Source of the DNA: Kiritimatiellia bacterium
Lineage (GTDB): Bacteria; Verrucomicrobiota; Kiritimatiellia; RFP12; UBA1067
NCBI GenBank assembly: GCA_017520845.1
Contig: JAFXEU010000087.1
Location: 1-48,027 of the forward strand
Direction: 5' to 3'
Length of the DNA stretch: 48,027 nucleotides
In this document: piece after piece, positions 15,285 through 21,982 of the stretch
Numbering within the stretch: the stretch's first letter is position 1
How the letters are laid out: every line of letters begins with the position of its first letter
The notes under the pieces: generated by a model
Seen by the model: the letters and a program-made list of their open reading frames with translations, nothing else
What the model was told of the DNA's origin: nothing
Databases searched by the model: none
Position numbers and translations under genes: made by a program

Positions 15285-16784
15285 TCACTTACGAAACCAT
15301 TTACATATTTTCAAAACCAACCTGCCTAATCGATACGAAAACTTCGCTTGCTGTTCTGCTTTCTTCCGTTTCTGTAGAGTTACTCTATTGCGTTTTAGTT
15401 CTTCTGATTGTTCTAACGAGGACACAACTTTCTCGTATGCAAAATCAAGTATCGTTGAACTACAGTTAGCATATCCACGTATCAACTGCCACAATAATCG
15501 CTGACCTTCTATCTTCCAACGGTCTCTACTAAACACCACATCAACAGTACGATACGCTTTCTCTAACGCCCCAGACACTTCCTCAAAACCAGAGTTTTTT
15601 AGAGCGGTTATGACTACGATAGTCCTCAATGAGTTAGCCAACATTCCGTCATTATAAAAATCAATCAAATCCGCGGACATTTTCGCACCAATACTCCGCA
15701 AAACTGCCATATAAGACCCATACTCTACCTCCAGAAGCACATCGTCAAGGATAGCACCCCAAACTTCGCTCCTCATTCTTTCAAAGAGCTTCCATCGTGA
15801 CCATGTCATCATTCTCAGAGTTAGACCAGCCTCTATTCTTCGCCTTGCTAATGTTATATCCTGCGCAACTTCAGTCACTTTGTCGGACACCTCGCCAAGT
15901 TCCTTCTCCGATAGCGCACCATACCTTTGCAACGCAAAATACTCAAGTTGTGCCAAGTCACGCTCAAGAAGAACGTCCTCCGTGGAAATAATGCCATCGT
16001 TACATATATCATTTTTGATGCTTGCATGTCCGGTTGAAAAGTCTCCATACTTCTTGCTAATCGCATCAAGTCTGATATCTACATTTTCCTGCGACATCCT
16101 GAAGGCTTCCTTTACCTTCTTCCAATACTGCTGAAGACACAACTCAATCTTGTGTTTATAAAGTCCCTTGTCTACAACAACGCTCAGACTGCCTATAGCA
16201 TCTCGGTCTATAACATTCTCAATCCTATCGATGATATCAACCACCGCGTGACGCTTCATCTGCGCGAAAATTGCCGCAATGTTGTTGCGAAGTATACCAC
16301 GTATATCTTCAAATGACAAATGTTTCAGTTTATTTCTCATATTCCACGCATCGCGAATGGCTTCATGTCTAACCTTCCCAAACGACAGAAACAGAGATAC
16401 ATTTAATAACCATGAGACTGTTACAGCCCTAAACGCATCTACACCCATTGGAGATTTCAACAAATCTTCATTACTAAACTTTACGACATCCGTATTAGTA
16501 CTTCTCAAAAATAGAACAACATTATCTTCAATACGCTTCTCTAAATAATTTTGACCTTCTGCACCTAGCCCTTTCATGGATTCTATCACATCCATTCCTA
16601 TGCGTTTCTCAAGTTCGGCACGAGTCAATACGCTTGCATTCTTCAAGGACCTGCGCAGAAAATCCATCCTCTCGCCATCCTCTGCAATTTCCTTAATCAT
16701 ATGATCTGCGACACTGTGCTCTCCGAAGCAAAAATGACCATCAAGTGGCTTGCTATACACTCTATCGACTATTTCCATTATCAT
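15285..16784 (-). CDS. unknown helical protein, 499 residues
   Basis: I do not recognise this protein. By eye it is almost wholly alpha-helical and charged, without signal peptide, transmembrane segment or a nucleotide-binding motif. An early HFCFGEHSVADHMIKE segment and the middle DRIENVIDRDAIG and ERDLAQLEYFALQRYG stretches suggest coiled coils. The C-terminus is strongly basic (QKRKKAEQQAKFSYR, ending KICKWFRK), possibly a membrane- or nucleic-acid-binding tail. AAAGG lies 5 nt before the ATG, and a second ATG two codons on is also usable. AT-rich composition and neighbours (ORF6N, Fic, methylase remnant) mark it as accessory, perhaps a defence effector. Confidence 0.6.
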   Translation of the reverse strand: MIMEIVDRVYSKPLDGHFCFGEHSVADHMIKEIAEDGERMDFLRRSLKNASVLTRAELEKRIGMDVIESMKGLGAEGQNYLEKRIEDNVVLFLRSTNTDVVKFSNEDLLKSPMGVDAFRAVTVSWLLNVSLFLSFGKVRHEAIRDAWNMRNKLKHLSFEDIRGILRNNIAAIFAQMKRHAVVDIIDRIENVIDRDAIGSLSVVVDKGLYKHKIELCLQQYWKKVKEAFRMSQENVDIRLDAISKKYGDFSTGHASIKNDICNDGIISTEDVLLERDLAQLEYFALQRYGALSEKELGEVSDKVTEVAQDITLARRRIEAGLTLRMMTWSRWKLFERMRSEVWGAILDDVLLEVEYGSYMAVLRSIGAKMSADLIDFYNDGMLANSLRTIVVITALKNSGFEEVSGALEKAYRTVDVVFSRDRWKIEGQRLLWQLIRGYANCSSTILDFAYEKVVSSLEQSEELKRNRVTLQKRKKAEQQAKFSYRLGRLVLKICKWFRK

Positions 16785-16880
16785 CCTATCCTTTTACACC
16801 AATTAAATCAAATAGATATTGCCGGACTTTCCATGATTTATTGTGGCATTCCTTTCATTTTTTAGTTTTACATTTTGAAT

Positions 16881-17798
16881 TTATATCTTCGCCAAAATAT
16901 CTGGGATATTGGACTTATCTAGAGATGAGAAGGCGAAGCACTTCTTGCCGAGATGATTAAGCGACGCGCCCACGTGAATCAATGTCGTTTTGTCGATAAT
17001 GAGAAAGCGGTCGTGGAACTTATCCGAAACTTTAACTGTAAGCGAATTAGCATATTGCGCATTAAACTGCGCTACATCAACATCATGAAGAAGTTTATTG
17101 CGTGAATTTTTAATAACGACTACTTCAACATCTTTTCTCTTTTGAGCAATTAGCGGAAGAACCGAGTCAGCGAAATAAGGATCAATGATAATCAATTCCT
17201 TCTTCGCCATGCGCACAAACTTCTTCATCTGCTCGAACGCGTCATAAACCTGACCATCGAAAAACACTTTCTGCGGTGGAAACTTCTTATCCTGCATCGC
17301 GTCAAGTATCAACTTAAAGCGCTCTTCATTACGCTCTTGATTAGCATCGTTCTTCGCTTGATCTGCAATTTGCCGACGGTCAGTAGCTTCAATTCTGGCT
17401 AGTAGAGGCGCGATGGACGCAAGAGCTTTACGCATAGCTACAAAAGTCTCTGTAATACGAATACTTGCCTCAATCGCTACAGCACTTTTTAATACGCTTG
17501 CGAGCATGATAATTCCATACTCAGTAAAGGCGGTCATCGGCACTGACGAATGCTTCATGCTTTTGAACCGGTCGCAATTTGCGACCAGTTCTCGCATCTC
17601 GCTGAGCGATAATTGGAACATAAAGGTTGAAGGAAATCTTTCTACATTACGCTTCACTTGTTCATTCAACCGCTTTGTCGCAACTCCATATAGCTCCGCC
17701 AAATCTCTATCAAGCATAACCTGAACACCGCGAATCGTAAAAATTCGCGAGCGAATCACATCAGAATTAGATAATTCTTGTATGGTTAAATCATTCAT
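16881..17798 (-). CDS. ORF6N-domain protein with C-terminal PLD-like domain
   Basis: The N-terminal 110 residues are a phage-type ORF6N DNA-binding domain (SRIFTIRGVQVMLDRDLAELY, KRLNEQVKRNVERFP, MTAFTEYGIIMLASVL). A helical linker follows and then a phospholipase-D-like fold (KKELIIIDPYFADSVLP and DKFHDRFLIIDK near residue 263). The PLD HxK motif is incomplete (HDRFLI), so catalysis is uncertain. Such proteins are common in gut genomes near mobile genes; their role is unknown. The ribosome site (TAAGG, 7 nt) supports the start. It has its own extended -10 promoter supplied by the neighbouring repeat. Confidence 0.82.
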   Translation of the reverse strand: MNDLTIQELSNSDVIRSRIFTIRGVQVMLDRDLAELYGVATKRLNEQVKRNVERFPSTFMFQLSLSEMRELVANCDRFKSMKHSSVPMTAFTEYGIIMLASVLKSAVAIEASIRITETFVAMRKALASIAPLLARIEATDRRQIADQAKNDANQERNEERFKLILDAMQDKKFPPQKVFFDGQVYDAFEQMKKFVRMAKKELIIIDPYFADSVLPLIAQKRKDVEVVVIKNSRNKLLHDVDVAQFNAQYANSLTVKVSDKFHDRFLIIDKTTLIHVGASLNHLGKKCFAFSSLDKSNIPDILAKI

Positions 17799-17824
17799 CT
17801 TTAGCCTTACCTATGACACTATTC

Positions 17825-17833
17825 ATTATACCA
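17825..17833 (-). promoter_or_regulatory. extended -10 promoter of the ORF6N gene
   Basis: Minus-strand TGGTATAAT lies 26 bases before the ATG, giving a leader of about 20 bases with a ribosome site. It sits just beyond the 17-base repeat at 17843-17859 that also precedes the same TATAAT in the Fic gene. Confidence 0.5.
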
Positions 17834-17842
17834 TATTTTTGA

Positions 17843-17859
17843 AAAATTCTGGCACAAAA
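17843..17859. repeat. 17-bp direct repeat, copy 1
   Basis: Plus-strand AAAATTCTGGCACAAAA, identical to 18653-18669. Each copy is followed, in minus orientation, by a TGGTATAAT after 9 or 35 bases. The pair brackets the Fic gene. Confidence 0.6.
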
Positions 17860-17867
17860 CGGTCAGA

Positions 17868-17935
17868 CCTCGCCCTGCCACTTTGACAACAACCAAAATC
17901 TTCCACTGTTCACCTTTCGCCTTCACCTCTTGACC
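17868..17935 (-). repeat. intergenic repeat family, copy C (divergent)
   Basis: Shares the order GGTGAAGGCGAAA, AGATTTTGG, GTCAAAGTG with the other copies and the GGGCGAGGT extension with copy B, but overall identity is low. It begins 19 bases after the Fic gene. Its membership is supported mainly by position and by the shared extensions. Confidence 0.4.
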
Positions 17936-17954
17936 CCTGAAACTCCCAACTCCC

Positions 17955-18686
17955 TCACTTCTCAAAATACCATTCACCGTTCTTTCTCGCGCCGCGACGC
18001 TTGAGACCGGTCTTTTTCTTCAGAGAGTCCATAACACGTTGCGCCTGACGAAGTACGACCCCAAGCTGATCGCCCAATTGCGATGCTGAAATTTTCGGAT
18101 TTCGAAGAAGAATGTTTATCGCCTTTTCTTCAATCGGCGTGAACTTTATTATGACATCCGCTCTCTTCACCACGTTATTTATTACGACATCCGATGGTTT
18201 TATTACGACATTTGAAGATTTTGTTACGACATTTGTATCATCATTACGCCTATGAAGGTCCTTTATCTCCTCCGCATACTGCGAACCGTATTCGCACCCG
18301 ACGCGAAGATAACGATTCTTAAGTTCTATTTCATAGCCGAACAACAATACCTTAAAAAACTCTTCAAGCGGTAATTGCGTCTTCTCAATCTGCAAGCGTA
18401 CATTCTCATAATTAGCCCTTACAAGCGCATTGCGGAAATACCATGACTTCGCAGCGAATAAGTCATTCGAAGCTTGATATCCGAGCGAACGAAGATACTT
18501 GATGGCGAAAAGCGCGACTGTGCGCGTATTACCTTCACGAAACGGATGAATCTGCCAAATTCCAGAGATAAATGTAGTGAAATGCTCTATAAAACTTTCT
18601 TTTATGCCAATATTATACCAAAAATCCCACTTAAATCCTCCACTCTTCCCCCAAAATTCTGGCACAAAATCATCTTTTTTACACAT
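17955..18686 (-). CDS. Fic-family protein, N-terminally shortened
   Basis: Fic proteins transfer AMP or related groups to target proteins. The catalytic loop reads HPFREGNTRT (residues 47-56) in place of the common HPFxxGNGR. It is followed by the rest of the fold and a C-terminal winged helix (TPIEEKAINILLRNPKISASQLGDQLG). A low-complexity segment between them repeats NVVTKSSNVVIKPSDVVI. The N-terminal half of the Fic fold is missing. The first 25 or so residues (KDDFVPEFW) match repeat sequence that also lies upstream of the ORF6N gene, and the reading frame is open even before the ATG. Either the gene was truncated by the repeat, or its true start is lost: an ATA codon stands exactly 6 bases after a TATAAT at 18612-18617. 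Confidence 0.7.
   Translation of the reverse strand: MCKKDDFVPEFWGKSGGFKWDFWYNIGIKESFIEHFTTFISGIWQIHPFREGNTRTVALFAIKYLRSLGYQASNDLFAAKSWYFRNALVRANYENVRLQIEKTQLPLEEFFKVLLFGYEIELKNRYLRVGCEYGSQYAEEIKDLHRRNDDTNVVTKSSNVVIKPSDVVINNVVKRADVIIKFTPIEEKAINILLRNPKISASQLGDQLGVVLRQAQRVMDSLKKKTGLKRRGARKNGEWYFEK
18653..18669. repeat. 17-bp direct repeat, copy 2
   Basis: Identical to 17843-17859, here inside the annotated 5' end of the Fic frame. Confidence 0.6.
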
Positions 18687-18765
18687 CTCAGATTCGGTGT
18701 CCGGCGAGCTCCAAGCGAGCTGGCTTCCGTTTTTTTTCGTGGTTAAAAATACCGCGTCAAAATCT

Positions 18766-18838
18766 CACTTTACAAAACACCTAAAAACGCCGCAATTATC
18801 CAATTTTCTATCACTTTTCTCCACTGGGGACAGCCCCC
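18766..18838 (-). repeat. intergenic repeat family, copy D with GGGGGCTGTCCCC
   Basis: Same order of parts as copy B in minus orientation: GGGGGCTGTCCCC (18826-18838), GAAAAGTGATAGAAAAT, TTTTTAGG, TTGTAAAGTGAG. It lies 29 bases after the phosphoesterase stop and before the Fic gene. The adjoining 18690-18765 has a hairpin-prone AGCTCGCTTGGAGCT and a long A run. Confidence 0.6.
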
Positions 18839-18867
18839 CAAGTTATTCCCCAAGTTATTTTTTTCAT

Positions 18868-20409
18868 TCAGCCGATTTTCGTTTCGCCGATCGCTACAGG
18901 TTCGCTCCTGAGCGGTCTGCCGGCGTTGCCGAAGCAGTCGTACGGCGTCACGACGAAACGCAGTTTACATCCGGTCGGCAGTCTCGACAAGAGGAACGAA
19001 AGAGCGTAATTCTTTTCAGCCATCGTGTGCGGCAAGTGGAAGTCGTTGGCGAGAACGCGTTTTCTGAACGCGACCTTGCCGTCTTCGTATTCGGCCGTGA
19101 CGTCGTAACGCCAGGCGAGCGTTTTGAACGTGCGCGTGACGGCGGGGAACGACACGTTGACCGATGGAACCTCAAGAGCCTTTTTCTCGTCGTTTTTCAT
19201 GCCCGACCTGATTTTCTTTTTCGCTCCGTTGGTCATGATGCTGCCGAGTTCCGCCTTAACGGTCGCGCCTGGCTCGAATTCGGGAGCGACCGACTTGACG
19301 GCGCGCTCCGCGAAGGCAAAAGGCTTCGACCCGGTCGCGGGATTGGGCATCACCCAATCCGGACCGAGATCGGCGTCGTTGCGGAAATCGCGGCGGCGGA
19401 AGACGGTGCGGTCGTCATAAACGCTCACAAGCATGCCGCTGCGGGCATTGGACAGGCGCATCTTATCCATTGTCTTCTCGTCGGCGGGGTTGTTCTTTGT
19501 GTTGCCGCCCGTGTTCTCGTAACCGCCTTCGGCACGGAATTCCTCGTCGGGGCTTCCCGCGTATCTGAGAGAAGCCGTGCCGAGCGAAGTGAAAGCCCCC
19601 TGCCAGATGGAGCGCTCGTCGGTGAGCGGATAGTGGGAGTGGCCCGAAAACGCGACCGCATTCGGGAACTTCGAAAGAACTTCCGTCGATACGCCGTTGT
19701 CGTGGCCCCACGCCCATGAACCGTAGCAGGTGTCTTTGGGATGAGGGTGCTGCACATAAAAGAACGGTAACGAAGGATCTATCTTGGAACCGTTCGCTTC
19801 GAACCAGGGCTTGATGGCCCGCATGCCGTGCCAGTTGGCTCCGGCGTCACCGTCCCACTGCGCGCCCACAAAGTCATAGCCTTTTATGTTCTTTCTGAAG
19901 ACGGGTGAATATTCCTCATGAAAAAGCCTCTGCCATGTTTTCTTGAGCCCGAAATCGCGTATCCAGTCGTCGCGCAGCGTGCCCGACTCGCACCCGAAGA
20001 CGTTGTACCCGTAATTGTAACCTTCCCAATCGTGGTTGCCGATGATGAAAACGCGCTCGACCTTGCGGCCGTCGAGGCGAGAGCGGTCATCCGGGAAAAT
20101 CTTAAACCAGCAGTCGGCGAAAACCTGAAGCTCGGATACGAGTCCGGCATCGGCGATGTCGCCCGCGACCATCACGGCGTCGACGCCCTGGGCGTCGAAC
20201 CACAGAAGCGTGTGCTCGAGCGTGCGCGTGTTGCCGCTGATGCCGCGGTCGGTGTTGGCGCAGATGACGTGTACGTCGGAAATGACGCCGAATCTGAGAT
20301 TCGGCGTCCCGGAGCGGAAAATACCCGCAGGATCGGTAAAGACCCTGCAACCCTGAAGAGCGCCGAAAGACGCTGCTCCGCCGATAAACCATCTGCGTGA
20401 AATATTCAT
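18868..20409 (-). CDS. exported calcineurin-like metallophosphoesterase
   Basis: A 513-residue secreted phosphoesterase. It has a twin-arginine signal (SRRWFIGGAASFG) ending in a lipobox-like ALQGC with Cys21, so it may be a Tat-exported lipoprotein. Metal-binding motifs are complete: ISDVH, VAGDIAD, IIGNHDW and SGHSHYPL. The C-terminal 200 residues form an extra beta-rich domain, often seen in exported phosphoesterases of this class; the substrate is unknown. The start at 20409 has AAGGAG 5 nt upstream; the longer frame has no ribosome site. An extended -10 (TGGTATAAT, 20466-20474) lies about 57 bases before it. Confidence 0.85.
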   Translation of the reverse strand: MNISRRWFIGGAASFGALQGCRVFTDPAGIFRSGTPNLRFGVISDVHVICANTDRGISGNTRTLEHTLLWFDAQGVDAVMVAGDIADAGLVSELQVFADCWFKIFPDDRSRLDGRKVERVFIIGNHDWEGYNYGYNVFGCESGTLRDDWIRDFGLKKTWQRLFHEEYSPVFRKNIKGYDFVGAQWDGDAGANWHGMRAIKPWFEANGSKIDPSLPFFYVQHPHPKDTCYGSWAWGHDNGVSTEVLSKFPNAVAFSGHSHYPLTDERSIWQGAFTSLGTASLRYAGSPDEEFRAEGGYENTGGNTKNNPADEKTMDKMRLSNARSGMLVSVYDDRTVFRRRDFRNDADLGPDWVMPNPATGSKPFAFAERAVKSVAPEFEPGATVKAELGSIMTNGAKKKIRSGMKNDEKKALEVPSVNVSFPAVTRTFKTLAWRYDVTAEYEDGKVAFRKRVLANDFHLPHTMAEKNYALSFLLSRLPTGCKLRFVVTPYDCFGNAGRPLRSEPVAIGETKIG

Positions 20410-20465
20410 TTTAACTCCTTGATTCCTTGTGAGTTTATTTGAACCATCATTCGTCATTTCGGGCG

Positions 20466-20474
20466 ATTATACCA
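20466..20474 (-). promoter_or_regulatory. extended -10 promoter of the exported phosphoesterase gene
   Basis: TGGTATAAT on the minus strand, about 50 bases of leader before the ATG with a strong ribosome site. Only a weak -35 (TTGTTT) is visible. Confidence 0.45.
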
Positions 20475-20565
20475 TTTTGGCCAATAAAACAAAAGCGCGG
20501 CATTCCCGTTTCATATCCGTCGGCAAATCATCATCGCACCATGCTTCCAAATTCAGCCTTCGTAT

Positions 20566-21345
20566 TCATTTCCCCGTAATGTATCGAATAAGATACGGTA
20601 AAGCGCATTCATACGCTTGGCCGTGATTACAATACGGCAACTCTATGAACTTCGCGTTTTTATGACCTAAAGCGATGCATGAGGCGATCAGCAGGCGGTT
20701 TTCTTCAGATCTGCACTTCCATTCATAAGGCGGCTGTCCGCAAATGCTGACAATCGGCGGGATGTCGGCCGAAACATGCGCCAAAGGAGCGAGGTCGTCG
20801 ATTTTAGGTAAAAACTGAGGATCTTTATCTCCTGAAAATTTACGCACGTTATAATGTTTTGTCGCTTGTCCGGAAATAGGAATAAGCGCGGCAAGATCAG
20901 TATTTTTAAGACCGTGTGCCGCGAGATATTTGGGGTCCATACCTACCATCATTGTAAGATATCCTCCGGCGCTCATGCCCGCTAGAAATATCTTATTGGT
21001 ATCACCCCCGTATTTATGGATATTTTTCATCGTCCATGCGACAGCATCGGCAGCATCTTCTATGCAATCGACTCCGCTTTTCGCATCCTTGCCCAAGAGT
21101 CGATATTTTACGGCCACTTGAGCGATCTTCTCGTCGCGAAAGAAAGGGAAGTGAGGCTTACCGCCAGCCAAACCACCACCATGAAGCCAAACTAAAGTCG
21201 CATAATTTGTTGTCGAGGGAATTCTTATATCTTCTATCGTATCCGGCAATTTTACAACATAAGAAACAGTCTTGATTTCCGAAGCATATGAGCCGAATAT
21301 CAAAATAAAAGAAAATAGGAGAATAGATATTATTTTAATTTTCAT
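20566..21345 (-). CDS. secreted alpha/beta-hydrolase (esterase)
   Basis: A 259-residue exported esterase-like protein. Signal peptide MKIKIISILLFSFILIFGSYA; oxyanion-hole motif VWLHGGGLAGGK; nucleophile elbow GMSAGG near residue 122; likely catalytic His in CNHGQAYE. The HGGG pattern places it with the BD-FAE/hormone-sensitive-lipase-like esterases, which deacetylate carbohydrates or hydrolyse small esters. Start 21345 is chosen because the signal peptide begins there; its ribosome site is weak. No operon partner: it is separated from the phosphoesterase by 156 bases and is divergent from the metal operon. Confidence 0.82.
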   Translation of the reverse strand: MKIKIISILLFSFILIFGSYASEIKTVSYVVKLPDTIEDIRIPSTTNYATLVWLHGGGLAGGKPHFPFFRDEKIAQVAVKYRLLGKDAKSGVDCIEDAADAVAWTMKNIHKYGGDTNKIFLAGMSAGGYLTMMVGMDPKYLAAHGLKNTDLAALIPISGQATKHYNVRKFSGDKDPQFLPKIDDLAPLAHVSADIPPIVSICGQPPYEWKCRSEENRLLIASCIALGHKNAKFIELPYCNHGQAYECALPYLIRYITGK

Positions 21346-21453
21346 AACCGTTTCAGTATACCCAATCCACAACTAGGTAGTCAAGCGCATACCTAAAAAT
21401 CAAATCCAACTTCGCAAATCGCCCCGTATGTTTCTGCTGCCGAATCAACAGAT

Positions 21454-21483
21454 TTGTAAGGTAAGGAAGGAATATGATATAAT
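21454..21483 (+). promoter_or_regulatory. promoter of the metal-efflux operon
   Basis: TTGTAA (21454-21459) and TATAAT (21478-21483) are 18 bases apart with a TG extension (TGATATAAT). The -10 ends 8 bases before the ATG of the Cys-rich gene, leaving at most a couple of untranslated bases. No MerR-type long-spacer dyad is visible. Confidence 0.6.
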
Positions 21484-21491
21484 TTTATCGA

Positions 21492-21875
21492 ATGAAAATC
21501 GTAAAAGCCATCCGACGCGCCATTAATACCGCTACAAATTTTATGGCGGTAATGCTCGCTGCCATATTTTTGGCGGGGCCCGTCAGTTTTTGCCTTTGCG
21601 ATGAGGATCCCGATAATTGCGGCGAGGCGTGCCATGACTGTTCAGAGTCTACCGATGAAGATTGCGAACATGCGACAATTGACGTCGATGACTTTACCCT
21701 CTCGCATAATGATGACAATATCATCAATTTAGACTGCCAGCCTGATGCAGTAACAGATTTTTATTCTACACCTGGACTTATGGCGCGGCAGATTTCGCGC
21801 CCGAGCGCTACTTCGCCGCCTTTTCGAAGTTGGGCTTATACTTCATATTCTAAACGCTTAAATCCCCTTTCGTAA
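21492..21875 (+). CDS. small secreted Cys-rich acidic protein heading the metal operon
   Basis: A 127-residue protein not assigned to a named family. It has a hydrophobic signal (MAVMLAAIFLAGPVSF), then a Cys/Asp/Glu/His cluster (CLCDEDPDNCGEACHDC and, a little later, DEDCEH) that could bind divalent or soft metal ions. The C-terminal half is polar and featureless. Small Cys-rich exported proteins of this general kind occur before CzcA/CusA-type pumps in other bacteria; a metal chaperone or sensor role like that of CusF is inference. Predicted leaderless start. The gap to the pump gene is 107 bases and holds two inverted repeats. Confidence 0.65.
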   Translation: MKIVKAIRRAINTATNFMAVMLAAIFLAGPVSFCLCDEDPDNCGEACHDCSESTDEDCEHATIDVDDFTLSHNDDNIINLDCQPDAVTDFYSTPGLMARQISRPSATSPPFRSWAYTSYSKRLNPLS

Positions 21876-21888
21876 TTTTTGCGCTTAA

Positions 21889-21915
21889 ATAAGTGAGATA
21901 ATTTATCTCGCTTAT
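21889..21915 (+). promoter_or_regulatory. inverted repeat between the Cys-rich gene and the RND pump gene
   Basis: Thirteen-base arms (ATAAGTGAGATAA and TTATCTCGCTTAT, one mismatch) around a single T, followed by a second small dyad GCCTATCAATAGGC (21927-21940). No T run follows, so an operator, attenuator or RNA-stabilising hairpin adjusting the ratio of small protein to pump is more likely than a terminator. Confidence 0.5.
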
Positions 21916-21982
21916 CGATAAACTTCGCCTATCAATAGGCTAACATCAAAAGTTTACCTTATCAAGCGCAATAAAATACGAT

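Noticed and set aside
18149..18246. CRISPR-like short repeats (ATTACGACAT four times)
   Set aside because: The repeats are short, unevenly spaced and lie inside the Fic frame, where they encode a low-complexity linker; no cas genes are nearby.
14219..18845. Classical integron with attC sites and an integrase
   Set aside because: The arrangement looks similar, but the repeats lack GTTRRRY/RYYYAAC core sites and no tyrosine recombinase gene is in the window.
7163..18868. Intact prophage or insertion sequence
   Set aside because: ORF6N is phage-like, but there are no phage structural genes, transposases or terminal inverted repeats.
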